Source of the DNA: Psychrobacillus sp044762745
Lineage (GTDB): Bacteria; Bacillota; Bacilli; Bacillales_A; Planococcaceae
Length of the DNA stretch: 64,000 nucleotides
Assembly: GCF_044762745.1 (NCBI RefSeq)
Contig: NZ_JBIWEX010000001.1
Coordinates: 186,001-250,000, forward strand
Direction of reading: 5' to 3'
In this document: positions 37,305 through 45,710 of the stretch, piece after piece
Layout of the letters: every line of letters begins with the position of its first letter
How positions within the stretch are numbered: the stretch's first letter is position 1
Notes under the pieces: model-generated
The model's database searches: none
What the model was told of the DNA's origin: nothing
The model's input: only the letters and a program-made list of their open reading frames with translations
Translations under genes and position numbers: made by a program

Positions 37305-38488
37305 TTATCTTGGTAATACTTCGTTGTAAATTTTTATAACATCTTCTTTATAAACTTTGCGGGGATTAGCCGAAATCATTCTTTGTTCATCCATCGCATC
37401 ATTCGCCAATCGATCAATCACTTCATCTGTAACATCGATTCTTAAGAAACTAAAGTCTATTGGAATTTCTACAGTAGCGATAAGTGATTGTAAGAAGTTT
37501 TGTAGCATATTGGCAGCTGTTTCATCATTTTTTAGTATCAATTCAGGTTGAATATTCTAGCGATGTTTGCGAATTTTTTATGGTTAGAAATTAAATTATA
37601 CTCAATGACATGTGGTAAAAGTATGGCATTTGCAACTCCATGTGGAACATTGTAAACTGCCGACATTGGATGGGAACAATAATGCACAAGACCTAAACCA
37701 CCCAAAGTGAATGCCATTCCTGCAATTGTACTTGCCAAATGGATCTGAGTCCGAGCCTCTATGTTATCAGGTTGCGCATAACTAGCTGGAAGATTTTCTA
37801 TAATCATTCGCATTGCTTGTAATGCAAGTCCATCCGATATCGGATTGGAACGGAGTGATGTATAAGCCTCTATTGCATGAACTAATGCATCAATGGCTGT
37901 TGCAGCAACAATATGTCTTGGTAAAGTGATTGTCAATAATGGATCAATAAACGCAATTTTGGGAATGAGATTTGGAGAAGATATCGCACATTTTCGACCA
38001 GCCGACTTATCCGTTACAATGGAAACTGCTGTTACCTCGGACCCTGTTCCGACCGTTGTTGGAATTGCAAACAACAAAGGAATGGGATTTGTAATTACTT
38101 TTCCGCCTTCTCTACGGAATTCAAGGATGTGTCCCGAATGCGTAACTACTACTCCGACCGCTTTGGAAAAATCCATCGAGCTTCCGCCACCAATCGCTAT
38201 AATCATATCGCAAGAATTCTCGTTATATAGGTCAGCACCTCGCATAACTGTATCTGCCGTTGGATTTGGCTCTACATCTGAAAAAATGATTGTTTCAATT
38301 CCATTCTCAATCAAAGGAGTAGTAATAGAATCTATTAAACCTGTTTTTACTAAACCAGCATCTGTAGCAATAAATACTTTGCTTTTATTTGCTTGTTGAA
38401 TTGCTTGAAGAAGTTCGTTTTTCACGATGTTAAGACCGAAACGAATATTTGCTGGTAGACAAGAATTGAAATTCAAATTTTGTAACAT
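37305..38488 (-). pseudogene. Iron-containing alcohol dehydrogenase with one frameshift
   Basis: The first 316 residues hold the cofactor loop GGGSSMDFSKAVGVV, TTVGTGSEVTAVSI and the metal-binding His residues in HAIEAYTSLRSNPISDG and HPMSAVYNVPHGVANA. Near 37550 a single-base change ends the frame at RIFNLN; the next 78 residues (LKNDETAANMLQNFLQSLIA to the end NEVLPR) continue the protein in another frame. The full protein would be about 390 residues, the normal length. Fe-ADHs oxidise primary alcohols with NAD. It lies directly before the aldehyde dehydrogenase gene, which also has one frameshift. Confidence 0.88.
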
Positions 38489-38800
38489 ACTCTCTATTCC
38501 CCTTCTTTTATTCTATTTTCAAATTTTAGTTAAAAGTAGACGGATACCAAAGAGAAGTGAATCGCTAAACTTCCGGGAGTCGTTGCTTGCAACGGAAATC
38601 GACTGAGATACATTATGATCGTTACTGCAACTTGTTCTCTTATATCGGATAAAATATATTTCAACATAAAGTTAGTACTTACCGGACCGTTTTACGTTTG
38701 TTATGTAATTGGCATACCGATTTTAGTTACATCGGAATCTATACCAAATTCAGAGTTAGTTGAGTAACTTCACCATTAATTTATCTCATCCTTTTATTTA
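38489..38800 (-). other. Long untranslated leader before the alcohol dehydrogenase gene
   Basis: About 300 bases lie between the predicted sigma-54 start and the ATG. No open frame with a ribosome site is seen. There is a compact palindrome CGTTGC-TT-GCAACG at 38581-38594. The leader may carry regulation, or mark a deleted first gene. Confidence 0.45.
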
Positions 38801-38818
38801 AGCAAGAAAGATACCAAG
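38801..38818 (-). promoter_or_regulatory. Sigma-54 (-24/-12) promoter
   Basis: The minus strand reads CTTGGTATCTTTCTTGCT, with GG and GC 12 apart. It is upstream of the Fe-ADH-ALDH-SDR operon. A GTTTC-N6-GAAAC repeat at 38946-38961, about 155 bp upstream of the start, could be its activator site. Confidence 0.7.
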
Positions 38819-39003
38819 TAGTGACTTATTAAAAGAAGGCTCAAAAATATGGTTGTCGATGAACGGAATTACGATGCTATTTGGGTATAAAGCATTTTTT
38901 CACTAGATATTATGACCTTTCTCATTCAAAATTCCTCCAATAAACGTTTCATTAAAGAAACATCTATTTCAAAAATGGATTTTTCCGTTTATTTAGTAAT
39001 AAA

Positions 39004-39051
39004 GAGAATCCGATCAGAAAGCTATTCATGCAGCTTTCTGATCGGATTCTC
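39004..39051 (-). terminator. Perfect 20-bp hairpin terminator (copy 1 of a repeated element)
   Basis: GAGAATCCGATCAGAAAGCT at 39004-39023 and its exact complement at 39032-39051 enclose an 8-nt loop. It lies just after the thioesterase gene. An imperfect copy of the same hairpin occurs at 45641-45684. Confidence 0.75.
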
Positions 39052-39088
39052 CATAATATCGTGAAGAGTCTACGATCCAATACAATAA

Positions 39089-39487
39089 TTAGCGCTCAAT
39101 TATATTAACTTTAAATGTTCCTATCCCAATACTAACGTGGTCATTATTTTCATTCGTAATTCGAGCCTCTATACAGACAATATTTTTTCCAAATTGAATA
39201 ATTTCTGCAGAAGCGTATATTACTTCGTTTAATTTAACAGGCTTTATATATTGAGTAGTTAAATTTATTGTTGCCAATTGAATTTCACTAGATCGCAATT
39301 TTATATTAATCCCCATAACAGCATCTAGCATTGTAGCAATAACCCCGCCATGTAGGATCCCCTTACCGTTTAACAAATTCGGAGTAATATTCAACTTAAT
39401 CTTGGCACTATTTTCTTCTATAGAATCCACTTTCAACCCAATCAAAGCCCAAAATGGGGATTCCTCATAACGATTTATCAGATCCAT
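39089..39487 (-). CDS. PaaI-family thioesterase
   Basis: A hotdog thioesterase of about 132 residues (start MDLINRYEES; the first ATG of the frame touches its AAGGA site, so the next is preferred). The family motif LLNGKGILHGGVIATMLDAV is clear (about residues 36-55). It hydrolyses acyl-CoA thioesters. It lies 130 bp after the ABC-transporter ATPase genes and is probably in the same transcript. It shows only distant likeness to the PaaI protein between the two thiolases. Confidence 0.85.
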   Translation of the reverse strand: MDLINRYEESPFWALIGLKVDSIEENSAKIKLNITPNLLNGKGILHGGVIATMLDAVMGINIKLRSSEIQLATINLTTQYIKPVKLNEVIYASAEIIQFGKNIVCIEARITNENNDHVSIGIGTFKVNIIER

Positions 39488-39619
39488 TAGTATTGTCATT
39501 CCTTTCTTTTGAACAAAACCCGTACCTACCGTTAAAAAGATTAATCATTAATCTTAACGTTTTGATAAAACATAAAAATTGTGAACGTATTCTTTATAGT
39601 AACTGGTTCATATTACATA

Positions 39620-40609
39620 CTAAATTAGATGACATGATACTTGATGTTGAGGCGTCACCTGCTGAGGGGTTGGATATATATCCTTACATTTCTCCATTTT
39701 CACTGGACATCTTGAATAAAAATAACATCCTCTTGGTGAATCACTAGGGCTAGGTAAATCTCCTTCCAAGACGATTCTTTCCTTCATTTTTTTAACCCCA
39801 GGATCAGCAACAGGGATTGATGATAATAACGCTTTCGTATATGGATGTTTTGGTTCGTTGAAAATTTGTTCACGGGTTCCCATTTCTACAATTTTTCCCA
39901 AGTACATAACGGCCACTCGATCGCTAATATGCTCTACAACGCTAAGATCGTGAGAGATAAAAATATAAGTTAAGTTAAATTGCTCTTGTAATGACTTAAG
40001 TAAATTTAATATTTGGGATTGAATAGAAACATCTAAAGCTGAAACTGGTTCATCGCATATAATCAATTCTGGATTTAAAGCCAATGCCCTTGCTATACCA
40101 ATTCGCTGTCGCTGGCCTCCTGAAAACTCATGAGGATATCTGTCCATATGATAATCATCTAAACCGACAAGCCTTAGTAACGAAATAACTCGTTCTTCAA
40201 TCTCCTTTTTTTTCACGATCCGGTTAATAATAAATGGTTCACTAATAATTTGCCTAATAGTATGTTTAGGATTTAAGGAGCTGTAAGGGTCTTGAAAAAT
40301 AATTTGAACGTTACGTCGATAATCTTGCATTTCCTTATTACTTTTGGTCGCCAAAACGTCCTTATTATTAAAAGTTACTTCTCCCGAAGTTGGATCAGTT
40401 AAACGAAGTAAACACATACCAGTTGTACTTTTTCCACATCCCGATTCACCAACGATACCAAACGTTTCTCCCTTTTTGACTTGGAAGGATACGCCATCAA
40501 CTGCCTTTAATATACCTTTAGATTTCCCGAATAATCGCTTTTTGATTGGGTAATGTTTTTTTAAATTTAGAACATCAAGAAGCACTTCTTTTTTCAAGTT
40601 CTGTTCCAA
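39620..40609 (-). CDS. ABC transporter ATP-binding protein (DppF/OppF type)
   Basis: A 329-residue ATPase: Walker A GESGCGKST (about residues 54-62), Q-loop IFQDPYSSLNP, signature SGGQRQRIGIARAL, Walker B LIICDEPVSALD, and the extended C-terminal oligopeptide-transporter region with the cysteine-containing GCYFYSRCPVKMEKCKDI (possible Fe-S/metal site typical of the family). TTG start after AAAGGAGGG; it overlaps the end of the DppD-type gene. It powers uptake with its DppD-type partner. Confidence 0.93.
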   Translation of the reverse strand: MEQNLKKEVLLDVLNLKKHYPIKKRLFGKSKGILKAVDGVSFQVKKGETFGIVGESGCGKSTTGMCLLRLTDPTSGEVTFNNKDVLATKSNKEMQDYRRNVQIIFQDPYSSLNPKHTIRQIISEPFIINRIVKKKEIEERVISLLRLVGLDDYHMDRYPHEFSGGQRQRIGIARALALNPELIICDEPVSALDVSIQSQILNLLKSLQEQFNLTYIFISHDLSVVEHISDRVAVMYLGKIVEMGTREQIFNEPKHPYTKALLSSIPVADPGVKKMKERIVLEGDLPSPSDSPRGCYFYSRCPVKMEKCKDIYPTPQQVTPQHQVSCHLI

Positions 40610-41556
40610 CAGCGAGCCCTCCTTTCGTTTCCTCTTATTTCCAAGTTAGGTTCTTTTTCTAAGCAAATACTTGTAGCTTCGGCACAACGGAGATGAAATC
40701 GACAACCTTTTGGCATATTCTCAAGATCCGGAACAGAACCCTCAATAGTATGTAATTTTTGCCCCGGATTTCCTAGTTTCGGTACTGATTTTATTAAAGC
40801 TTCTGTATATGGATGAATTGGTTTTTCAAATAAATCCTTTACCTTTGCCTCCTCAATAACTTGACCTGCATACATAACAATCGCTTTCTGACATGTTTCC
40901 GCAACAACCCCCAAGTCATGTGTAATCATGATGACTGTCATATTCAACTTTTGTTGAAGTTCTACCAAAAGACTAAGTATTTGTGCTTGAATTGTTACAT
41001 CTAAAGCTGTAGTAGGCTCGTCCGCTATCAAAACTTTCGGATTGCATGCGAGAGCCATTGCTATCATTACGCGCTGTCTCATTCCTCCGGACAATTCATG
41101 TGGGTATACTTTCAACTTTTCTTTTGCATCAGGAATATTTACCTGTTCCAAAATTTCAATTGACTTTTCTTTTATCTCTTTAGCACTATAGTTAGTATGA
41201 TATTTAAATACTTCGTAAATCTGATTCCCAATCGTAAATGAAGGGTTAAGGGATGTCATTGGCTCTTGAAAGATCATTGCTATTTCTTTACCTCTGACTT
41301 GATTCATCTCTCTAGTAGATAATTTAGTAAGATCTTTTCCGTTGTAATAAATACTACCCGATTCCACTTTTATCGCTTTAGGTAGGAGTCCCATAATCGA
41401 TAAGGCAGTCATACTCTTTCCGCAACCGCTTTCACCCACAATTGCAACAAATTCACCTTGTTTGATCGAAAACCCTACTTCTTCCAAAACAGTTACAGAT
41501 TGATACTCTAGACTTCTTCCTATTCGTAAATTTTGGAGTTCTAAAACTTCAGTCAT
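40594..41556 (-). CDS. ABC transporter ATP-binding protein (DppD/OppD type)
   Basis: A 320-residue ATPase starting MTEVLELQNLRIG after AAGGAGGG; the longer frame overlaps the permease gene and is not used. Walker A GESGCGKSM, Q-loop IFQEPMTSLNPSF, signature SGGMRQRVMIAMAL, Walker B LIADEPTTALD, and the family C-terminal box GCRFHLRCAEATSICLEKEP. It forms a heterodimer with the DppF-type ATPase. Confidence 0.93.
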   Translation of the reverse strand: MTEVLELQNLRIGRSLEYQSVTVLEEVGFSIKQGEFVAIVGESGCGKSMTALSIMGLLPKAIKVESGSIYYNGKDLTKLSTREMNQVRGKEIAMIFQEPMTSLNPSFTIGNQIYEVFKYHTNYSAKEIKEKSIEILEQVNIPDAKEKLKVYPHELSGGMRQRVMIAMALACNPKVLIADEPTTALDVTIQAQILSLLVELQQKLNMTVIMITHDLGVVAETCQKAIVMYAGQVIEEAKVKDLFEKPIHPYTEALIKSVPKLGNPGQKLHTIEGSVPDLENMPKGCRFHLRCAEATSICLEKEPNLEIRGNERRARCWNRT

Positions 41557-41569
41557 CTTTACACCCTCC

Positions 41570-42487
41570 TTATTTTCGCTGATTTTTGATATGCGGATCA
41601 AAGGCATCACGAATTGCGTCACCTACTACATTAAATGCAACAGAAACAATAACTAAGGCTAATCCCGGATAAATTACCAGTCCAGGAGTTGAAGTAATGT
41701 ACTGGAAACCTTCTTGAATCATATTTCCCCAAGTAGGAGTTGGAGGTTGAACACCTACACCAAGAAAGCTTAAACTTGCCTCGATTCGAATAGCAGTTGA
41801 CATATTAAGGGTAACAATAACCAAAATAGGACCTAAAATATTTGGTAATATATGACGAAAAATAATTCTTAAATCTTTTCCCCCTATAGAGATAGCAGCT
41901 TTAATGTACTCTTTTTCCTTAATCTCCAGTGTAACTCCCCTGGCCATTCTGGCAACTCCGGGTATTAAACCAATCCCGATAACCGCTATAAGTGTGGTCA
42001 TACTAGGTCCTAAAACAACGAGTACCATCAGTCCAAATAAAAGTAATGGTAACATCATAATAGATTCTAAAATACGCATTAATATATCGTCTAACCATCC
42101 CCCTTTATAAGCAGCTATCATTCCGATAATCCCCCCAACAAGACCACTAAGTAATACTGATAAAAATCCAACAAATAAAGTCGTTTGGGAACCCAATATT
42201 ATCCTGCTAAGAATGTCTCTTCCAAAGGGATCTGTTCCAAGTAAATGATCTATGGATATCCCTTGGGCACGGCTAGTCACATCTTGGGCCATTGGATCAT
42301 ACGGCAAAATTAATGGGGCTAAGATCGCCAAAAATAATATAGCGATCAAAAGAAAAAAACTGATCATTCCTAATTTATTTTTCTTAAATACCGTCCATTC
42401 TGCTGACTTTCGGCGCTTATATTCTGCTTTTTTTACCCCGGATGAATTTTGAAATGATTTGGGATCTTCTGATAATGGATGGGTCAA
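41570..42487 (-). CDS. ABC transporter permease (DppC type)
   Basis: A 305-residue permease with an N-terminal membrane helix after a hydrophilic start, LLGTDPFGRDILSRIILGSQ (family hallmark, about residues 89-108), five further hydrophobic segments and the ATPase-coupling EAA loop near SIGGKDLRIIFRHILPN. It is the second membrane subunit of the importer. It follows the DppB-type gene closely. Confidence 0.92.
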   Translation of the reverse strand: MTHPLSEDPKSFQNSSGVKKAEYKRRKSAEWTVFKKNKLGMISFFLLIAILFLAILAPLILPYDPMAQDVTSRAQGISIDHLLGTDPFGRDILSRIILGSQTTLFVGFLSVLLSGLVGGIIGMIAAYKGGWLDDILMRILESIMMLPLLLFGLMVLVVLGPSMTTLIAVIGIGLIPGVARMARGVTLEIKEKEYIKAAISIGGKDLRIIFRHILPNILGPILVIVTLNMSTAIRIEASLSFLGVGVQPPTPTWGNMIQEGFQYITSTPGLVIYPGLALVIVSVAFNVVGDAIRDAFDPHIKNQRK

Positions 42488-42533
42488 TTGAGTATCTCCC
42501 TTCTATACCTTTCTACTTTATTCAATCAACTAG

Positions 42534-43469
42534 TTAACTTGGTCTGATTTTAGGATTCACTATTGAATAGGCTATATCAATAACCAAATTAACAATTATA
42601 ACTAGAATAGCAAATAATACCAAACATCCTTGTAGAATTGGAAAATCCCTCGAAGTAATTGCCCCAACAGCCAGGCTTCCTAAACCAGGGCGACTAAAAA
42701 TAGTCTCTGTAATAACAGCACCACTTATCAAAGCCGTAATATCTAAACCAATTACTGTAATTACAGGAATTAAACTATTCCTTAACGCATGTTTAAAAAT
42801 GACTATCCCCGATGGTACTCCCTTAGCTTTTGCTGTTCGTATATAATCTTGATTTACTTCTTCTAGCAGGCTAGCTCGGGCAACTCTCATAATTACGGCA
42901 GAATTAATAAGTCCTAGAGTGAGGGAAGGTAAAATCAAGTGGTATAGCATCCCACCAAAACCTTCTCCCGCTCCCATTGAAGGAAACCAATCTACTTTAA
43001 GTGAGAATACAAGCATCAAAACGATACCTAACAAAAATGCGGGTACTGATACCCATAAAAATGAAACCATTCTCACTACCACATCTATGAATGAATTTGG
43101 CCTTAATGCAGATATAATTCCGGCGGGAATTCCAATTAAACTACCAATAAAGATACTAGCTGCTGTTAAGAACATTGTTGCACCGAAATTATTCGCAATT
43201 AGTTGAAGAACCGGAGTACCCGACGCTATTGATAAACCAAAATTTCCACGCAAAATGTCTACGAAAAAAACTAGATATTGCTCCCATATCGGTACGTTTA
43301 ATCCCATTTGCTCCCGCAAATTATATAAAGCTTCTGCGCTAGCATTATCCCCTAAAATTGCCAAAGCAGGATCTCCGGGAAGAACCCGGAGAGTAAAAAA
43401 TATTATACTTAAAGTTATAAACATAGTAGGTAATGCAACTAATAGTCTTCGAATAAGATATTTAAACAA
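42534..43469 (-). CDS. ABC transporter permease (DppB type)
   Basis: A permease of about 311 residues with six hydrophobic segments, the N-terminal FKYLIRRLLVALPTMF and FTLRVLPGDPALAILGDNAS typical of DppB, and the EAA loop AKGVPSGIVIFKHALRNSL. The start is taken as TTG after GGGGTGA; an ATG ten codons earlier lacks a ribosome site. Together with the next genes it forms a peptide/nickel-type importer of unknown substrate. Confidence 0.9.
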   Translation of the reverse strand: MFKYLIRRLLVALPTMFITLSIIFFTLRVLPGDPALAILGDNASAEALYNLREQMGLNVPIWEQYLVFFVDILRGNFGLSIASGTPVLQLIANNFGATMFLTAASIFIGSLIGIPAGIISALRPNSFIDVVVRMVSFLWVSVPAFLLGIVLMLVFSLKVDWFPSMGAGEGFGGMLYHLILPSLTLGLINSAVIMRVARASLLEEVNQDYIRTAKAKGVPSGIVIFKHALRNSLIPVITVIGLDITALISGAVITETIFSRPGLGSLAVGAITSRDFPILQGCLVLFAILVIIVNLVIDIAYSIVNPKIRPS

Positions 43470-43548
43470 ATAAGTCACCCCACTTTTGGAATTATTCATG
43501 ATTGAGTACTGACAAATTGTTGACCATTAAGTTCTTTGAATTTCAAAG

Positions 43549-45174
43549 TTACTCTTTCAAATCTGTCATCTCATTTATTGTATAAAAATAATTCAATGTT
43601 CCTTCAAAATCATATCCCAATTCAACGTTCGCTCTTCTAATTAGTATATTTTTAGTTTCGATTAAAGGAACTACTACATAATCATCCATAATCTCTTTTT
43701 GAATTTGCTCGTACATTTCTTTCGCTTTTGTATTATCCATTTCTTTGCTTGATTGTTCGATTAATTCATCGGATTTATTGTAATGCGAAAAATTAAGTTT
43801 CGCTGTTGATGTACCAACTATTGATGGACCATAGTAAAAATCGTCCATTGCAAAAGCTGCATGTGGTTTGGGTGCTCTACCATAAAGAACAAGTCCGTTT
43901 AAATTCTCACGGATATTAGCCAAATATGTGGGTACGTCAACTTTTTGTAGTTCAACGGTTATACCTACTTTTCGAAGTTCTTCCTGGATATATGTCATCA
44001 TTTGTGTATAGTTCGGTCGAGCACTTAAAAATTGCGGCGGAAGAGTCAACCCATCAGGATATCCGGCTTTTGCCAATAGTTCTTTGGAAAGCTCTGGATT
44101 ATACTTATAGGCTACACGATCCGAGTATCCGAATAATTCACTTCCTATCGGTGCAGATGCTAACTGACCAGTTGAATAGGTTCCAAAAACTTCTTCCACA
44201 TAAGTCTTCATATCTATCGCGTGAGCAATCGCTTGCCTTACGAGTATATTATCAAATGGTTCCATAGTTGTATTAAGAAAAAGTCCCCAGTACACGTTTT
44301 GACCCACCATATCTATATCAAAATCAGCATTTTTTATCATACCTTGTATCCACAGTTGGTCAACATCTCCAACTGCCATATGAAGCTCTCCTTTTTTTAA
44401 TGCTACATCGACAGCATTCCGATCCCCCATTACTAAATATTCAATCCGGTCCAGCTTAGGCTCTCCTTCGAAATATTCTGGATTTTTTTCTAGGACAACT
44501 TTCTCGTCTTGTTTGAATTCTTTTAGCATAAAAGGACCTGTTCCTATCGGCTTAATCATTGAGTCACTGCCTGATTCTTCAATTGCTTCTTTTTTAACAA
44601 TGGCTCCGGCAGAACCGTCTTTAAGTATCCTTAAAAGAAAGGCGGAGTCTGGATATTTTAATTGCATGACAACTGTATAAGGATCTGGTGCTTGTATACT
44701 TTCAATAACGTTCAATTCTGATTGGAATCTTGAACCGACTTCAGGATCCAATAACCTTTCAAAGCTCCACTTAACATCTGCAGATGTAAATTCACCGTAT
44801 TCATGATGCCACTGTACTCCTTTGCGAAGATGGAAAGTCCATTCCGTTCCTTCAGGATTACTTTCCCATGATTCCGCTAAATCTCCTTCAATTTCCTCTT
44901 GAGAAACTGATCCTGGTTTAAATCGGACTAATCCATTGAAAATCGGTTGACTAATTGTAAGGTCCGATGCACCCGAATTGAATTGCGGATCCAATCTTGT
45001 TGCACCAGCAGCCAAGGCGATTTTTAAAACCTTTTCTTTCTTAATACCACTCTCAGTTGATTCACTAGACTTCTTATCAACTACTTCTTCCTGGGGCGAA
45101 CAACCAGTAATAACAAGAATTGTACTTATCATCAATAAAATCCCCATTTTGATCCATTTAGTAGATACTTTCAC
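43549..45174 (-). CDS. ABC transporter substrate-binding lipoprotein (family 5)
   Basis: A 541-residue extracellular binding protein with a signal peptide and lipobox ITGCS (Cys about residue 25), GTG start after GGGGGAGAA. The family-5 body is clear: LTISQPIFNGLVRF, WTFHLRKGVQWHHEYGEFTS, PIGTGPFMLKEFKQDEKVVL and RQAIAHAIDMKTYVEEVFG. It captures a peptide, metal complex or other small molecule outside the cell. As the first gene after a sigma-54 promoter in a catabolic cluster, the ligand may be the pathway substrate rather than a peptide. Confidence 0.93.
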   Translation of the reverse strand: MKVSTKWIKMGILLMISTILVITGCSPQEEVVDKKSSESTESGIKKEKVLKIALAAGATRLDPQFNSGASDLTISQPIFNGLVRFKPGSVSQEEIEGDLAESWESNPEGTEWTFHLRKGVQWHHEYGEFTSADVKWSFERLLDPEVGSRFQSELNVIESIQAPDPYTVVMQLKYPDSAFLLRILKDGSAGAIVKKEAIEESGSDSMIKPIGTGPFMLKEFKQDEKVVLEKNPEYFEGEPKLDRIEYLVMGDRNAVDVALKKGELHMAVGDVDQLWIQGMIKNADFDIDMVGQNVYWGLFLNTTMEPFDNILVRQAIAHAIDMKTYVEEVFGTYSTGQLASAPIGSELFGYSDRVAYKYNPELSKELLAKAGYPDGLTLPPQFLSARPNYTQMMTYIQEELRKVGITVELQKVDVPTYLANIRENLNGLVLYGRAPKPHAAFAMDDFYYGPSIVGTSTAKLNFSHYNKSDELIEQSSKEMDNTKAKEMYEQIQKEIMDDYVVVPLIETKNILIRRANVELGYDFEGTLNYFYTINEMTDLKE

Positions 45175-45282
45175 TATCCATTCTCCCCCTGCTTTAAAGT
45201 TTTTTAAGATTGACGGTTAACAACTAATGCTGTACTGCCATGCTGCCCCTCCTTAATTTCTATAATATTTTTTATATTACGT

Positions 45283-45300
45283 TGCAATATGCGTGCCAAA
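45283..45300 (-). promoter_or_regulatory. Sigma-54 (-24/-12) promoter
   Basis: The minus strand reads TTTGGCACGCATATTGCA, an almost ideal sigma-54 promoter with GG and GC 12 apart. The start near 45272 is about 100 bases before the binding-protein gene. It would drive the five-gene ABC importer operon and the thioesterase gene. The next 340 bp upstream are AT-rich and hold no gene. Confidence 0.88.
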
Positions 45301-45640
45301 TTAGAAATAATCTGAATATTTTGTATAACGAAAAAGAAAAGATTACTATAAAACTGCATTATAAAGCCAACAGAAGATAAATTATTTTAGTTGATTATTC
45401 TTTATAACCATAGTACTCCCATTATACTGAATAGACTGCCGTTTCAATTTTTACACAATACGTTCCAATCAAGAAACACGACCAGCGTATTAATTTATAG
45501 TTTATTAAACTTTAAGTAGCTTTTTAACATTATCTGAAACCAAAATTTGTCACTTCCATTTCTATAGCAGCACAAGCGTCATAAACTTTATCATTGAATA
45601 TAGGAATTAATGCGAACCTTCAATTACTTAGTGAAAAAGA

Positions 45641-45684
45641 GAATCCGACGGGAAAGCTACTCACGCAGCTTCTCTGTCGGATTT
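45641..45684 (-). terminator. Hairpin terminator (copy 2 of the repeated element)
   Basis: AATCCGAC and GTCGGATT pair, with an inner stem around AGCT and two wobble pairs. It resembles the hairpin at 39004-39051 in sequence as well as shape. It lies 27 bp after the sigma-54 activator gene and has T-rich tails on both strands. Confidence 0.75.
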
Positions 45685-45710
45685 TTTGTTGTATGGTGAA
45701 TATTCTAGGA

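Noticed and set aside
37538..38488. The 316-residue alcohol dehydrogenase frame as a complete, shorter gene
   Set aside because: The following 78 residues are clearly the missing C-terminal part in another frame, so it is a broken full-length gene.
38581..38594. CGTTGCTTGCAACG palindrome as a transcription terminator
   Set aside because: It has no T-run and lies in a leader upstream of a gene start; it may be a protein site but there is no support.
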